A stretch of DNA of 63,125 nucleotides from Rhizobium sp. RM (GTDB taxonomy: Bacteria; Pseudomonadota; Alphaproteobacteria; Rhizobiales; Rhizobiaceae): contig NZ_JACAWV010000019.1 in NCBI RefSeq assembly GCF_013390595.1, forward strand, positions 1 through 63,125, given 5' to 3'. A program made the translations under genes and the position numbers. The notes under the pieces are model-generated. The model saw nothing but the letters and a program-made list of their open reading frames with translations, had not been told where the DNA came from and did not search any database. Positions 16,659 through 25,471 of this stretch are shown one piece after another. The stretch's first letter is position 1. Each line of letters begins with the position of its first letter.

Positions 16659-17891
16659 ATGACAACCGTGATTGTCGGCGCAGGGATCATCGGTACAGCC
16701 ATCGCTTACGAGCTGCAGAAGCGCGGGCACCAGGTGGTTCTTGTCGACAAGGGTGAGATCGGACGCGGGGCGTCGTATGGCAACATGGCATCCATTGCCG
16801 TGACTGAATTCATGCCCGCCTCGCGCCCATCCATCTGGAAACAGATCCCCGGCTGGATGCTCGACCCTGAAGGGCCGGTGCGCGTTCGCCCCGGTTATAT
16901 GCCAAAGCTTCTCCCTTGGTTCGCCCGTTTTGTCGCCGCCTCACGTCCGGGAAAATTGCGCCAGCTTGAAGCGCAGGGGGCAGCACTTTGCAAACGCGTC
17001 TTTGACGATCTCCTTCCTCTGCTTCGGGAAACCGGATTGGAAGGCGAGCTGACCGATGAAGGTTGCCTGTCGCTTTATCTCGATGAGAAGGAGTTTCGTG
17101 CCGACCGTGAACACATCGAGCTCCTCGAGCGGTTTGATTTTCCACACCAGCGCCTGAGCGGCGACGAGGCGCGTGAACTGGAGCCGGCGCTGGCAAAAAA
17201 CATTGGCATGGCGGTTCTGTTCCCACAAAACCGCAGCCTGCGCGATCCTTTCCGCCTGGTGAACCGTCTAGCGGACAAGTTCACGGCTCTTGGTGGTACC
17301 GTCGCACGCGGCGAAGTGGTGGGGTTCGATAGGAACGATCGCGTCACGGCCGTAAAACTCGCAGATGGCGGCTCGATCTCCGCCGACAAAGTCGTGATCT
17401 GCGGCGGTGCCCATAGTGGCCGCCTCTCGAAAATTCTTGGTGAGCCCATCCCGCTGGAGACCGAGCGGGGGTATCATACCCAGATCATGACGCCCGGTAT
17501 CTCCATGCGTCATTCCATTATCTGGCCGGCCCGCGCCTTCATGGTCACGCCCACGGCGGGTGGCATCAGGGTCGGTGGTACGGTCGAAATGGCGGGTCTC
17601 GACGCGGCCCCCGATTATCGGCGCTCAAAAGTGACGGTGCGACGGGCGCAGACCGCTCTGCCCAACCTAAAATGCGAGAATTTTTCCGAATGGATGGGGC
17701 ATCGTCCCGCCCTTCCTGACACGGTGCCGGTTCTCTCCGCCTCGGCAAAGACGTCAGGCATTTTCTACGCCACCGGTCACGGCCATCTCGGGGTCACTTA
17801 CGCCGCCACGACTGCGCGGCTGATGGCAGATCTCATCACAGGCGCCCCGCCACCTATCGACATGCACCCCTATCGTATCGACCGTTTCTGA
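16659..17891 (+). CDS. FAD-dependent oxidoreductase (DAO family), candidate D-hydroxyproline/D-amino-acid dehydrogenase
   Basis: The 410-aa product opens with the dinucleotide motif VIVGAGIIGTAIAYEL and a following acidic residue in VVLVDKGEIG. It ends with the DadA-like region GHRPALPDTVPVLS and ATGHGHLGVTYAATTARL. DadA-type enzymes oxidise D-amino acids to imines and pass electrons to the respiratory chain. In rhizobial hydroxyproline loci the equivalent gene oxidises cis-4-hydroxy-D-proline. The start is the ATG with GGAGA eight bases upstream; an ORF reading from 16611 runs through the hairpin and is rejected. Confidence 0.85.
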   Translation: MTTVIVGAGIIGTAIAYELQKRGHQVVLVDKGEIGRGASYGNMASIAVTEFMPASRPSIWKQIPGWMLDPEGPVRVRPGYMPKLLPWFARFVAASRPGKLRQLEAQGAALCKRVFDDLLPLLRETGLEGELTDEGCLSLYLDEKEFRADREHIELLERFDFPHQRLSGDEARELEPALAKNIGMAVLFPQNRSLRDPFRLVNRLADKFTALGGTVARGEVVGFDRNDRVTAVKLADGGSISADKVVICGGAHSGRLSKILGEPIPLETERGYHTQIMTPGISMRHSIIWPARAFMVTPTAGGIRVGGTVEMAGLDAAPDYRRSKVTVRRAQTALPNLKCENFSEWMGHRPALPDTVPVLSASAKTSGIFYATGHGHLGVTYAATTARLMADLITGAPPPIDMHPYRIDRF

Positions 17892-17927
17892 TGGACGTTC
17901 GGTCAGACATAATCGTGTGAGGATACC

Positions 17928-19397
17928 ATGCAGAACAGACTTTTCATCGACGGCCAATGGATCGCTCCTGCAGACGGTGCCATTCTTCCGGTGATCGACC
18001 CGGCGACGGAAGAGGTCATTCATCACATTGCGGCTGCCGGTCGGACAGAGGCGGATGCTGCAGTAAAAGCTGCGCGTGAAGCGTTTGACCATGGGCCGTG
18101 GCCAAGACTGTCTGGCAAGGAGCGCGCCTCCTATCTGCGTGCCATTGCGCAGGGTATTCGAGACCGTCTGCCCGATCTGGCGCAGATGGAGACCCGTGAC
18201 AACGGCAAGCCCCTGCCGGAATCCGAATGGGATCTTGCCGACGCTGCCGGCTGCTTCGACTTTTACGCCGATCTTGCCGAGGAGCTGGATGGCGAGGTTG
18301 AGGACATCAAACTTGCCGATGCCCGCTTTATCTCGAAAGCCGTGCGTGAGCCGCTTGGTGTTGCCGTCGCGATCGTGCCGTGGAACTACCCGTTGCTGAT
18401 GGCGTCGTGGAAGGTTGCCCCGGCCCTTGCCGCCGGCTGCACCATGATCCTCAAGCCAGCGGAGACGACATCACTTACGGCGCTCGAACTCGGTGTGATT
18501 GCGGAAACTGCAGGGTTGCCGAAAGGCGTCCTCAATATCCTTTCCGGAAAGGGGTCGGTGGTCGGGCAGGCTCTGGTCGACCACCCCGATGTTGACAAGG
18601 TTGCCTTCACCGGTTCGGGTCCGGTCGGCGCGCGTATCATGGCGGCCGGCGCGAAGGACATCAAACGCATCAGCCTTGAGCTTGGCGGCAAATCTCCCTT
18701 CGTTGTCTTCGCCGACGCCGACATCGAAAAGGCCGTTGAATGGATCATGTTCGGCATTTTCTGGAACCAGGGGCAGGTCTGCTCGGCGACATCGCGTGTA
18801 CTGGTCGAGGCTGGTCTTTATCCGAGACTGCTTGACCGGCTCGTCGAGGAAGCCGGCAAGATCAGGATCGGCAATGGGCTAGACGCTGGAACGCTGCTTG
18901 GGCCTCTCGTCAACGAAGGACAGTACGATGATGTGCTGCGCCATATCGACCGGGCCGTCGAGCAAGGCGCGACCCTTGCCTGTGGCGGTCGGTATGACGG
19001 GTTTGAAAAAGGGTTCTGGGTTTCGCCGACAATCCTGACGGATGTGGCGCTCGACAGTGATGCCTGGGTGGAGGAGATTTTCGGCCCTGTTGTCTGCATA
19101 CGTCCGTTCGAAACCGAGGAAGAGGCGATCAGGCTTGCCAATGGGTCCCGGTTCGGGCTTGCGGCGGCTGTCATGTCTGCCGACGATGCCCGTTGCGAAC
19201 GGGTTGCCGCAGCGTTCCGGGCCGGCATCGTCTGGATCAATTGCTCGCAGCCGACATTCACCGAAGCGCCCTGGGGCGGCTACAAGCAGTCAGGCATTGG
19301 TCGTGAACTGGGCCGGTGGGGGCTGGACAATTATCTGGAGACCAAGCAGATCACGCGGCTGGTCAGCGATGAGCCATGGGGATGGTATCTGAAATGA
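17928..19397 (+). CDS. ALDH10-like (betaine/amino-aldehyde type) aldehyde dehydrogenase
   Basis: The 489-aa product has PWNYPLLMASWKVAPALAAG, the general base in SLELGGKSP (Glu251) and catalytic Cys285 in FWNQGQVCSATSR. The C terminus reads EAPWGGYKQSG, then LVSDEPWGWY. From memory these segments match plant-type betaine-aldehyde/aminoaldehyde dehydrogenases (ALDH10) more than alpha-ketoglutarate-semialdehyde dehydrogenases. By context it should oxidise the semialdehyde from the lyase, but an amino- or betaine-aldehyde is equally possible. GAGGA stands four bases before the ATG. Its stop overlaps the next start as ATGA. Confidence 0.88.
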   Translation: MQNRLFIDGQWIAPADGAILPVIDPATEEVIHHIAAAGRTEADAAVKAAREAFDHGPWPRLSGKERASYLRAIAQGIRDRLPDLAQMETRDNGKPLPESEWDLADAAGCFDFYADLAEELDGEVEDIKLADARFISKAVREPLGVAVAIVPWNYPLLMASWKVAPALAAGCTMILKPAETTSLTALELGVIAETAGLPKGVLNILSGKGSVVGQALVDHPDVDKVAFTGSGPVGARIMAAGAKDIKRISLELGGKSPFVVFADADIEKAVEWIMFGIFWNQGQVCSATSRVLVEAGLYPRLLDRLVEEAGKIRIGNGLDAGTLLGPLVNEGQYDDVLRHIDRAVEQGATLACGGRYDGFEKGFWVSPTILTDVALDSDAWVEEIFGPVVCIRPFETEEEAIRLANGSRFGLAAAVMSADDARCERVAAAFRAGIVWINCSQPTFTEAPWGGYKQSGIGRELGRWGLDNYLETKQITRLVSDEPWGWYLK

Positions 19398-20425
19398 CCT
19401 TCGACAAGGTGCTCGATATCCTGCTTGTCCACTGCCAGGGCGAAAGCGGCAATGTGCTTGTCGGGGGTGCTCCGGACATTCCCGGTGAGACCATTCTCGA
19501 TAAGATGAACTATCTGAATGATGTGGACCCCTCGTTGCGTCTGTTCTTGACGCGCGAACCGCGTGCCCAGGTGGTGCACACCACCAATCTGCTTCTGGTG
19601 CCGACCCGACCGGACGCCGACGCGGCATTTATCGTGTTGCAGCCTGACCGGGCGCATCCGATGTCCGGCTCCAACTGTATCTGCGTCGTGACGGCGCTTC
19701 TCGAAAGCGGTCGTTTGCAGATGGTCGAGCCGGAAACGGTCGTTCGCCTGGATACGGCAGCCGGGTTGATTGTCGCTCGAGCCAGATGCGAAGGCGGCCG
19801 CTGCCTGTCGGTCAGTCTCGATAATGTGCCCGCCTTCGTGCATCAACTCGAAGTGGCCATCGACACACCCAAATGGGGGCTGATCACGGCGGACATTGCC
19901 TTTGGCGGTGTCTTCTACGCACAGATCGATGTTGCGCAGATTGGGATGCGGATCGAGCCCGAAGCCGCGCGTGCCCTGGCGGAAGCCGGTACCGAAATCA
20001 AGGCGCTTCTGTCCAGTCAGATCAAGGTCAGCCATCCGGAAATTCCAAGTCTGGATGAGATCGCCTATGTGATGTTCCGCGATTATCAACCGGATGGCTC
20101 CGTCATCACCTGCACAACACTGAAGCCGGGACGGGTTGATCGCTCTCCATGCGGAACTGGTTCGTCGGCTAATCTTGCCATCCTTCATGCGAAGCATATG
20201 GCTGCGGTCGGAGACATAAGGGTTTCACGCAGCATAATCGGTGGAACCTTCACGGCCGAGATCCTCGGCGAGACCGATATTGCCGGTCGTCCCGCGGTTT
20301 TGCCGCGTATCACGGGTCAGGCTTATGTTTTCGGGCGGCAGCAACTGCGGCTTGATCCAGAAGATCCCTTTGCCCAAGGTTTTGCCATGTCGGATACCTG
20401 GGGACCGCAAGTGGGGGAACTATGA
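19394..20425 (+). CDS. Proline racemase-family enzyme (Ser/Cys type; hydroxyproline epimerase or dehydratase)
   Basis: The 343-aa product begins MTFDKVLDILLVHCQGE, as in proline racemases. The first catalytic position lies in HPMSGSNC and is Ser91 instead of Cys; the second lies in RSPCGTGSS and is Cys253. Cys/Cys members are proline racemases or 4-hydroxyproline epimerases. Ser/Cys members have been reported as 4-hydroxyproline epimerases with trans-3-hydroxyproline dehydratase activity. It would supply the D-epimer for the flavoenzyme upstream. The start at 19394 uses the ATGA overlap with the aldehyde dehydrogenase; ATGs at 19376 and 19382 lie inside that gene. Confidence 0.85.
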   Translation: MTFDKVLDILLVHCQGESGNVLVGGAPDIPGETILDKMNYLNDVDPSLRLFLTREPRAQVVHTTNLLLVPTRPDADAAFIVLQPDRAHPMSGSNCICVVTALLESGRLQMVEPETVVRLDTAAGLIVARARCEGGRCLSVSLDNVPAFVHQLEVAIDTPKWGLITADIAFGGVFYAQIDVAQIGMRIEPEAARALAEAGTEIKALLSSQIKVSHPEIPSLDEIAYVMFRDYQPDGSVITCTTLKPGRVDRSPCGTGSSANLAILHAKHMAAVGDIRVSRSIIGGTFTAEILGETDIAGRPAVLPRITGQAYVFGRQQLRLDPEDPFAQGFAMSDTWGPQVGEL

Positions 20426-21174
20426 AACTTTCCGGACAATCCATCCTCGTGACCGGCGCGACGGGCGCCATTGGGCAGGCCATCTGTCAGGCTCTTGCTA
20501 CCGAGGGGGCGCGTGTTGTCGTTCATTTCGGCCGCAATCGCGACGTTGCCGAAACGCTGGTGAGAACCCTGGGGGAAGGCCATTCGGCCGTCACCGCGGA
20601 CCTCTCCAGTCCCGAGGGTGCGCAGCTTTTGTGGGATCAGTCGATTGCTGTGGCAGGCAAGCTTACCGGGCTGGTCAACAATGCCGGTATCCGCTCGGAG
20701 GTGGCAATCGACGCCCCGATGGACGAGTGGCAACGGGTCTGGGCGCGTGAGATGCAGGTCAATTTCCTGTCTGCCGTCGATCTGTCGAAGCTTGCCATCC
20801 AGCACTTCCGCCATAACGGCGGTGGTCGCATTGTCAACATGGCGAGCCGTGCAGGGCAGCGTGGCTACACATCGAGCGCCATGGCCTATGGCGCATCAAA
20901 GGCTGCACTGATCAATCTCACCAAGTCCATTGCACAAAGCCATGGGCACGAGGGCATTACCTCTGTCGCGCTGGCGCCGGGGTGGGTGCGCACAGAGATG
21001 GCCGAAGCCTATATTGCCGAACATGGTGAGGCGGCAGCGCTCGCCGGCATTCCCATCGCCAGAATGGCCGACCCGCAAGAGATCGGCGAAATCACCGCAT
21101 TTGCCTTCCGTCCTTCCCAGGCCTCCCTTAACGGCGCTGTGCTGGACGTGAATGGTGGCAGCTATATGAGGTAA
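20422..21174 (+). CDS. SDR-family oxidoreductase
   Basis: This 250-aa classical short-chain dehydrogenase has TGATGAIG at residues 11-18, the NNAG motif at 86-89 and a catalytic Ser142-Tyr156-Lys160 triad. The C terminus is LDVNGGSYMR. The substrate is unknown. SDRs are not standard members of characterised rhizobial hydroxyproline operons, so this one and the next may act on a hydroxylated or keto derivative, or on an alternative substrate of the locus. Its ATG overlaps the racemase-family stop as ATGA. Confidence 0.85.
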   Translation: MKLSGQSILVTGATGAIGQAICQALATEGARVVVHFGRNRDVAETLVRTLGEGHSAVTADLSSPEGAQLLWDQSIAVAGKLTGLVNNAGIRSEVAIDAPMDEWQRVWAREMQVNFLSAVDLSKLAIQHFRHNGGGRIVNMASRAGQRGYTSSAMAYGASKAALINLTKSIAQSHGHEGITSVALAPGWVRTEMAEAYIAEHGEAAALAGIPIARMADPQEIGEITAFAFRPSQASLNGAVLDVNGGSYMR

Positions 21175-21180
21175 TCAGAC

Positions 21181-21933
21181 ATGCGCTTCCAGAACAAAGT
21201 CGTTATAGTTACCGGTGCCGCAGGTGGTATCGGCGGCGCCATCAGCAGCCGTTTTGCGGCAGAGGGCGCCCACGTCATCGTCACGGATATGAATGGCGAG
21301 GGAGCCGAGTCAACGGCAAGCCAGATCAGGGGTGAGGGCGGCTCTGCCCGGGCCGTGGCCAGTGATATCTCGAACGCCGAGGGCTGCCGCGCCATCATCG
21401 ACGATGTGATTGCTCACGAGGGCCGGATTGACGTCATTTGCAACAATGCCGGTATCAACAGGCGTGGCAATCTGCTGTCATTGACGCCGGAGGACTGGCG
21501 TTTGAGCTTTGCCGTCAATATCGATGCGATGTTCCATCTTTGCCAGGCAGTGCTTCCGCATATGATCGAAGCCGGTGGCGGCGCTATCGTCAACACCGCG
21601 TCGCAATGGGGGCTTTACCCGGCACCGAACCACATTGCCTACAACGTCACAAAGGCAGCGGTTGCAAGCTTCACTCAGAACCTCGCCCGTGATTATGCGC
21701 CCAGCAACGTGCGCGTCAACGCGGTCTGCCCCGGTGAAATTCACACGCCAATGCTGGAAGCGGGGGTCAAGCGTTCGGGACGCACCATTGCCGACCTCGA
21801 CAAGCTCGTACCCTTCGGCCGCATTGGCAAACCGGAAGAGGTTGCATCACTGGTGGCATTCCTCGCGTCTGAGGAGGCGGCCTTCATGTGCGGTTCTCTA
21901 GTCGAAATCACGGGTGCTCAGGCCGTCGCCTGA
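21181..21933 (+). CDS. SDR-family oxidoreductase
   Basis: The 250-aa product has TGAAGGIG at 11-18, NNAG at 88-91, Ser141, Tyr154 and Lys158, and the FabG-like PG-I-T segment VCPGEIHTPM. It starts six bases after the previous SDR stop. The two SDRs are clearly different in sequence, so they are unlikely to be a recent duplication and may catalyse successive steps. Last gene of the importer operon, converging on a LysR gene. Confidence 0.85.
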   Translation: MRFQNKVVIVTGAAGGIGGAISSRFAAEGAHVIVTDMNGEGAESTASQIRGEGGSARAVASDISNAEGCRAIIDDVIAHEGRIDVICNNAGINRRGNLLSLTPEDWRLSFAVNIDAMFHLCQAVLPHMIEAGGGAIVNTASQWGLYPAPNHIAYNVTKAAVASFTQNLARDYAPSNVRVNAVCPGEIHTPMLEAGVKRSGRTIADLDKLVPFGRIGKPEEVASLVAFLASEEAAFMCGSLVEITGAQAVA

Positions 21934-21956
21934 GATTTAGGGCTCGCTGTTTATCG

Positions 21957-22865
21957 CTACTGCGAGCCCGCTGCACTCATCATCTGCTGCATCCGTTCGA
22001 TCAACCGATCGAGCACGGCTATTCTCTGCGCTCCGACAGGGCGTATGGCGTAATAGGAAACCTCAATCTTCGGCTCGAACGGTATTGCCACCACCTTCGC
22101 ATCGGCGGAACGGAGACTGGTGTGGTCGACAATGCCGACCCCCATGCCCGCGGCGGCGAAGTAACAACAGTTGAGCATGGACGTTTCCATCGTGCTGATC
22201 GGCTGATGGTCTTCCGTCGAAAAGGCGCGGTCGAGCGCCAGCCGCAAAGGCGAATTTCTGCCGGGGATAAGAACACGTTCATCGAGCAGGTCGCCAGGCG
22301 TGACGACCTGACGGGATGCCAATCTGTGATCCGCCGTCATTGCCGCAACCGCGTAGGAACTGTGCAGAGGCGTGGCGTTCTTGTCCGCCATTCTGGGTGA
22401 GGCGAATACCAGCCCGAGATCATACCGGTTCTGGTCGACCATATCCCAGATGTAGCGGCTGTTTTCGACGTCAATGACCAGCGGAATATCCAGCCGGTCA
22501 CCAATCACCTCGACAATTGCCTTGTGAAGATAAGGCCTTACCAGCGATGTGACGCTGCCAATCCGCAAGACGGTGTTCTTGTGTGCCCGTATGTCGTCTG
22601 CCGCCTGGGCGATCTGGTCGAGGCCGAGGTAAAGTCGCTCGACTTCCCGGTAGAACTGTGTCGCTTCGGCGGTTGGCACCAATCGCGCGCCCACGCGTTC
22701 AAACAGTCGCATTTGGACGATATCTTCGAGATCGCGGATTAGGCGGCTGACAGCAGGCTGCGTAACGTTCATGGCCTCGGCGGCAGCAGTGATGCCACCG
22801 GTCATCATTACGGCGCGAAATGCTTCGACCTGTCTTGGTTTCAGCCTCAACTTGCAGTCCCTCAC
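21957..22865 (-). CDS. LysR-family transcriptional regulator
   Basis: The 302-aa product has an N-terminal helix-turn-helix (GGITAAAEAMNVTQPAVSRLIRDLE) and a periplasmic-binding-like effector domain. It opens at GTG 22865. A TTG at 22850 has GAGGG at good spacing and could be the true start. It is divergent from the peptide-type importer operon and very probably controls it. The effector is unknown but should be a transported solute or its catabolite. Confidence 0.88.
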   Translation of the reverse strand: MRDCKLRLKPRQVEAFRAVMMTGGITAAAEAMNVTQPAVSRLIRDLEDIVQMRLFERVGARLVPTAEATQFYREVERLYLGLDQIAQAADDIRAHKNTVLRIGSVTSLVRPYLHKAIVEVIGDRLDIPLVIDVENSRYIWDMVDQNRYDLGLVFASPRMADKNATPLHSSYAVAAMTADHRLASRQVVTPGDLLDERVLIPGRNSPLRLALDRAFSTEDHQPISTMETSMLNCCYFAAAGMGVGIVDHTSLRSADAKVVAIPFEPKIEVSYYAIRPVGAQRIAVLDRLIERMQQMMSAAGSQ

Positions 22866-22981
22866 ATAACATTACGGCATGGCTTAAGTACAAAATGCAA
22901 TTTTTCTTTTGCCAGGTAAAACGTTAATTCGTCTTTTACCCGCAGGGAGCGCGGGTCGGACAACCCGGAGGAGTCCCCGTT

Positions 22982-24532
22982 ATGAAATTTTCTGTTTTCG
23001 CAGCCGCAATGGCAGCGTCCGTTTTTGCCATGCCGCTCGCGAGCGAGGCCCGGGATCTGACCGTTGGCCTGTCTGCCTCTACGACGTCCATGGACCCGCA
23101 ATTCTATGTCGTCGGCCCGAACAGCGCGATGGCGCGCAACATTTTCGATGGTCTCGTCAACCAGGACGACAAGCAGCAGATCCAGCCGGCTCTGGCTGTT
23201 TCCTGGACAATCGTTGATGACACGACCTGGGAATTCAAGCTTCGAGAAGGCGTGAAGTTCCACGACGGCAGCGATTTTACCGCTGAAGACGTGGTCGCCA
23301 GCATCAAGCGTATTCCGCTTGCCTCGACCAACAGCCCAAGCTCGTTTGCCGCTTATGTGAAGGCCATTACCGAGGTCGAAGCTGTCGATCCTCTGACGGT
23401 CCGCATCAAGACATCAGGCCCGACGCCGCTGTTGCTCAACAACCTCAGCCGTATCGCCATGCTTCCGGCCGAAATGGAAAAGGTTACGACCGGCGAGATG
23501 AACACCGGTAAGGGTGTTGTTGGCACCGGCCCGTTCAAGTTCGTTTCCTGGTCGCCGGACGACAATGTCGTTGTTGCGCGCAACGATACCTATTGGGGTG
23601 AAAAGGCTGCCTGGGACAAGGTTACCTTCCGCGTCTTCAAGAACCCGAGCGCCCGCGTGGCCGCCATGCTTTCGGGCGATGTCGACATGATCGAAAACAT
23701 CCCGACGGCCGATACCCGCCGTCTGGAAGCTTCGGACAAGATGAAGGTCGTCAACATTGCCGGCAACCGCATCATGTACCTGCATATGGATCAGGGCCGT
23801 GAGGAATCGCCTTTCGCGAAGGGGGCTGATGGCAAGAACCCGCTTCTGAAACCGGAAGTACGTCGCGCGCTGTCGCTGTCCATCAACCGTGAAGCGCTTG
23901 TCGACCGTATCATGGACGGCCAGGGCGTGCCGGCCGGTCAGGTCGTTCCGGAAGGGTATTTCGGTTACGATCCGGCCATCAAGGTCGATGCCTATGACCC
24001 GAACAAGGCTAAGGAACTGCTGGCGAAAGCGGGTTATCCCGACGGTTTCCAGCTGACCTTCCATGCATCGAACGACCGTTATCCTAATGACAGCAAGGTT
24101 GCGCAGGCCATCGGCCAGTTCTTCAGCCGTGTTGGCGTGAAAACGGAAGTCGCGACGCTGCCGGGCAGCGTCTATTTCACACGCGCCTCGAACCTCGAAT
24201 TTTCGTTCATCATGGGCGGTGCTGCTGTTGAAACGGGTGAGGCTTCCGGCGTTCTCGGACCGATCCTCGAAACCTACGGCGAAAAGGCCGGTCAGGGCAA
24301 TCGCGGTCGTTACTCCAATCCGGAGTTCGACAAGGCTCTGAACGAAGCCCGATCAACGCTCGACGACGAAAAGCGTGAGGAACTTCTGAAGAAGGCCACT
24401 GAAATCGCAATGACGGATCTCGGTGTCATTCCGGTTTTCTACCTCGCCAATACCTGGGCGGTGAAGAGCGACATCAACTACGCCGGTCGCTCCGATGGTT
24501 ATACGCTTCCCTACTACGTGAAGCCGAACTGA
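22982..24532 (+). CDS. ABC transporter substrate-binding protein (dipeptide/Opp-type, SBP family 5)
   Basis: The 516-aa product has a signal peptide (cleaved near SEA-RD, residue 23) and the family-5 pattern: SMDPQF, a WEFKLREGVKFHDG block near residue 80, and GTGPFKF near 180. It binds a bulky solute in the periplasm. The nucleoside hydrolases and ribokinase-like gene in the same operon argue for nucleosides or nucleoside conjugates rather than peptides. GGAGGAG lies eight bases before the ATG. Confidence 0.9.
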   Translation: MKFSVFAAAMAASVFAMPLASEARDLTVGLSASTTSMDPQFYVVGPNSAMARNIFDGLVNQDDKQQIQPALAVSWTIVDDTTWEFKLREGVKFHDGSDFTAEDVVASIKRIPLASTNSPSSFAAYVKAITEVEAVDPLTVRIKTSGPTPLLLNNLSRIAMLPAEMEKVTTGEMNTGKGVVGTGPFKFVSWSPDDNVVVARNDTYWGEKAAWDKVTFRVFKNPSARVAAMLSGDVDMIENIPTADTRRLEASDKMKVVNIAGNRIMYLHMDQGREESPFAKGADGKNPLLKPEVRRALSLSINREALVDRIMDGQGVPAGQVVPEGYFGYDPAIKVDAYDPNKAKELLAKAGYPDGFQLTFHASNDRYPNDSKVAQAIGQFFSRVGVKTEVATLPGSVYFTRASNLEFSFIMGGAAVETGEASGVLGPILETYGEKAGQGNRGRYSNPEFDKALNEARSTLDDEKREELLKKATEIAMTDLGVIPVFYLANTWAVKSDINYAGRSDGYTLPYYVKPN

Positions 24533-24556
24533 TCGAAGAACAAGGAGCGGTCCACC

Positions 24557-25438
24557 ATGTCTTTCAGCGGTGTATTTCCCTATCTCGTCTCGCCGGTCGA
24601 TAGCGCCGGTCAGGTGATGCAAGGTGTGCTGACGGATCTGGTGGATCATCTGATCGACGCTGGCGTCCATGGTCTGGCGCCGCTCGGCAGCACGGGTGAA
24701 TTTGCCTATCTCTCCCAAGAGCAAAGACGCCGCGTCGTCGACACCGTGATCTCGGCCAATCGGGGCCGGGTTCCCGTTGTCGCCGGCGTGGCGTCGACAT
24801 CCACTGCCGATGCCGTTGCCCAGACAGAATACATGGTCGAGGCCGGCGCAGATGGCATTCTGGCGATCCTCGAAGCGTATTTCCCGGTCAGTGACGAGGG
24901 CGTCGAAGCCTATTTCACCGCCATCGCCAAGGCGGGAAAGGGTCGTCCGGTGGTGCTCTACACCAATCCGCAGTTCCAGCGGTCCGATCTTTCTTTGCCG
25001 GTCATCGAACGACTGAGCAGGATCGATAACATCCGCTACATCAAGGACGCCTCGACCAACACGGGTCGGCTGCTTTCGATCATTGAGCGGACCCGTGGCC
25101 GCATGGAGGTATTTGCAGCCTCCGCGCATATTCCGGTCTGCGTGATGATGATTGGCGGGGTCGGCTGGATGGCCGGTCCAGCCTGCATCGTGCCCAAGCA
25201 GAGCATTGCACTCTACGAGGCGGCCAAGGCCGGCGACTGGACGCGTGCGATGGACCTTCAAAGGCCGATGTGGAAGGTCAACGAGATTTTCGCGAAATAT
25301 TCGATCGCCGCCTGCATCAAGACGGCGCTCGATCTGCAGGGTTTTGCCGTCGGTGCGCCAATGCATCCGCAAATGCCGCTCGGTGAGGCCGCGCGAGCGG
25401 AAATCGCCAGCGTGCTGCGCGATATTGGCGCGCTCTGA
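24557..25438 (+). CDS. DapA-family lyase of unknown substrate
   Basis: The 293-aa TIM-barrel protein has GSTGEF at 44-49, a tyrosine in VLYTNP (Tyr135) and the Schiff-base lysine in RYIKDAS (Lys163). The family cleaves or forms C-C bonds of pyruvate-type keto acids, or dehydrates sugar acids. It lies between the binding-protein and nucleoside hydrolase genes, with AAGGAG before the ATG. It differs widely from the DapA relative at 15.7 kb. A role on a sugar acid or keto acid released from the imported compound is inferred only from the neighbourhood. Confidence 0.82.
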   Translation: MSFSGVFPYLVSPVDSAGQVMQGVLTDLVDHLIDAGVHGLAPLGSTGEFAYLSQEQRRRVVDTVISANRGRVPVVAGVASTSTADAVAQTEYMVEAGADGILAILEAYFPVSDEGVEAYFTAIAKAGKGRPVVLYTNPQFQRSDLSLPVIERLSRIDNIRYIKDASTNTGRLLSIIERTRGRMEVFAASAHIPVCVMMIGGVGWMAGPACIVPKQSIALYEAAKAGDWTRAMDLQRPMWKVNEIFAKYSIAACIKTALDLQGFAVGAPMHPQMPLGEAARAEIASVLRDIGAL

Positions 25439-25471
25439 GTTTTCTGATCCCACACATTGAAGGCATTGAGA

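Noticed and set aside
21940..21969. GGGCTCGC/GCGAGCCC hairpin between convergent genes
   Set aside because: One arm lies in the LysR coding end, and there is no T tract on either strand; too weak to call a terminator.
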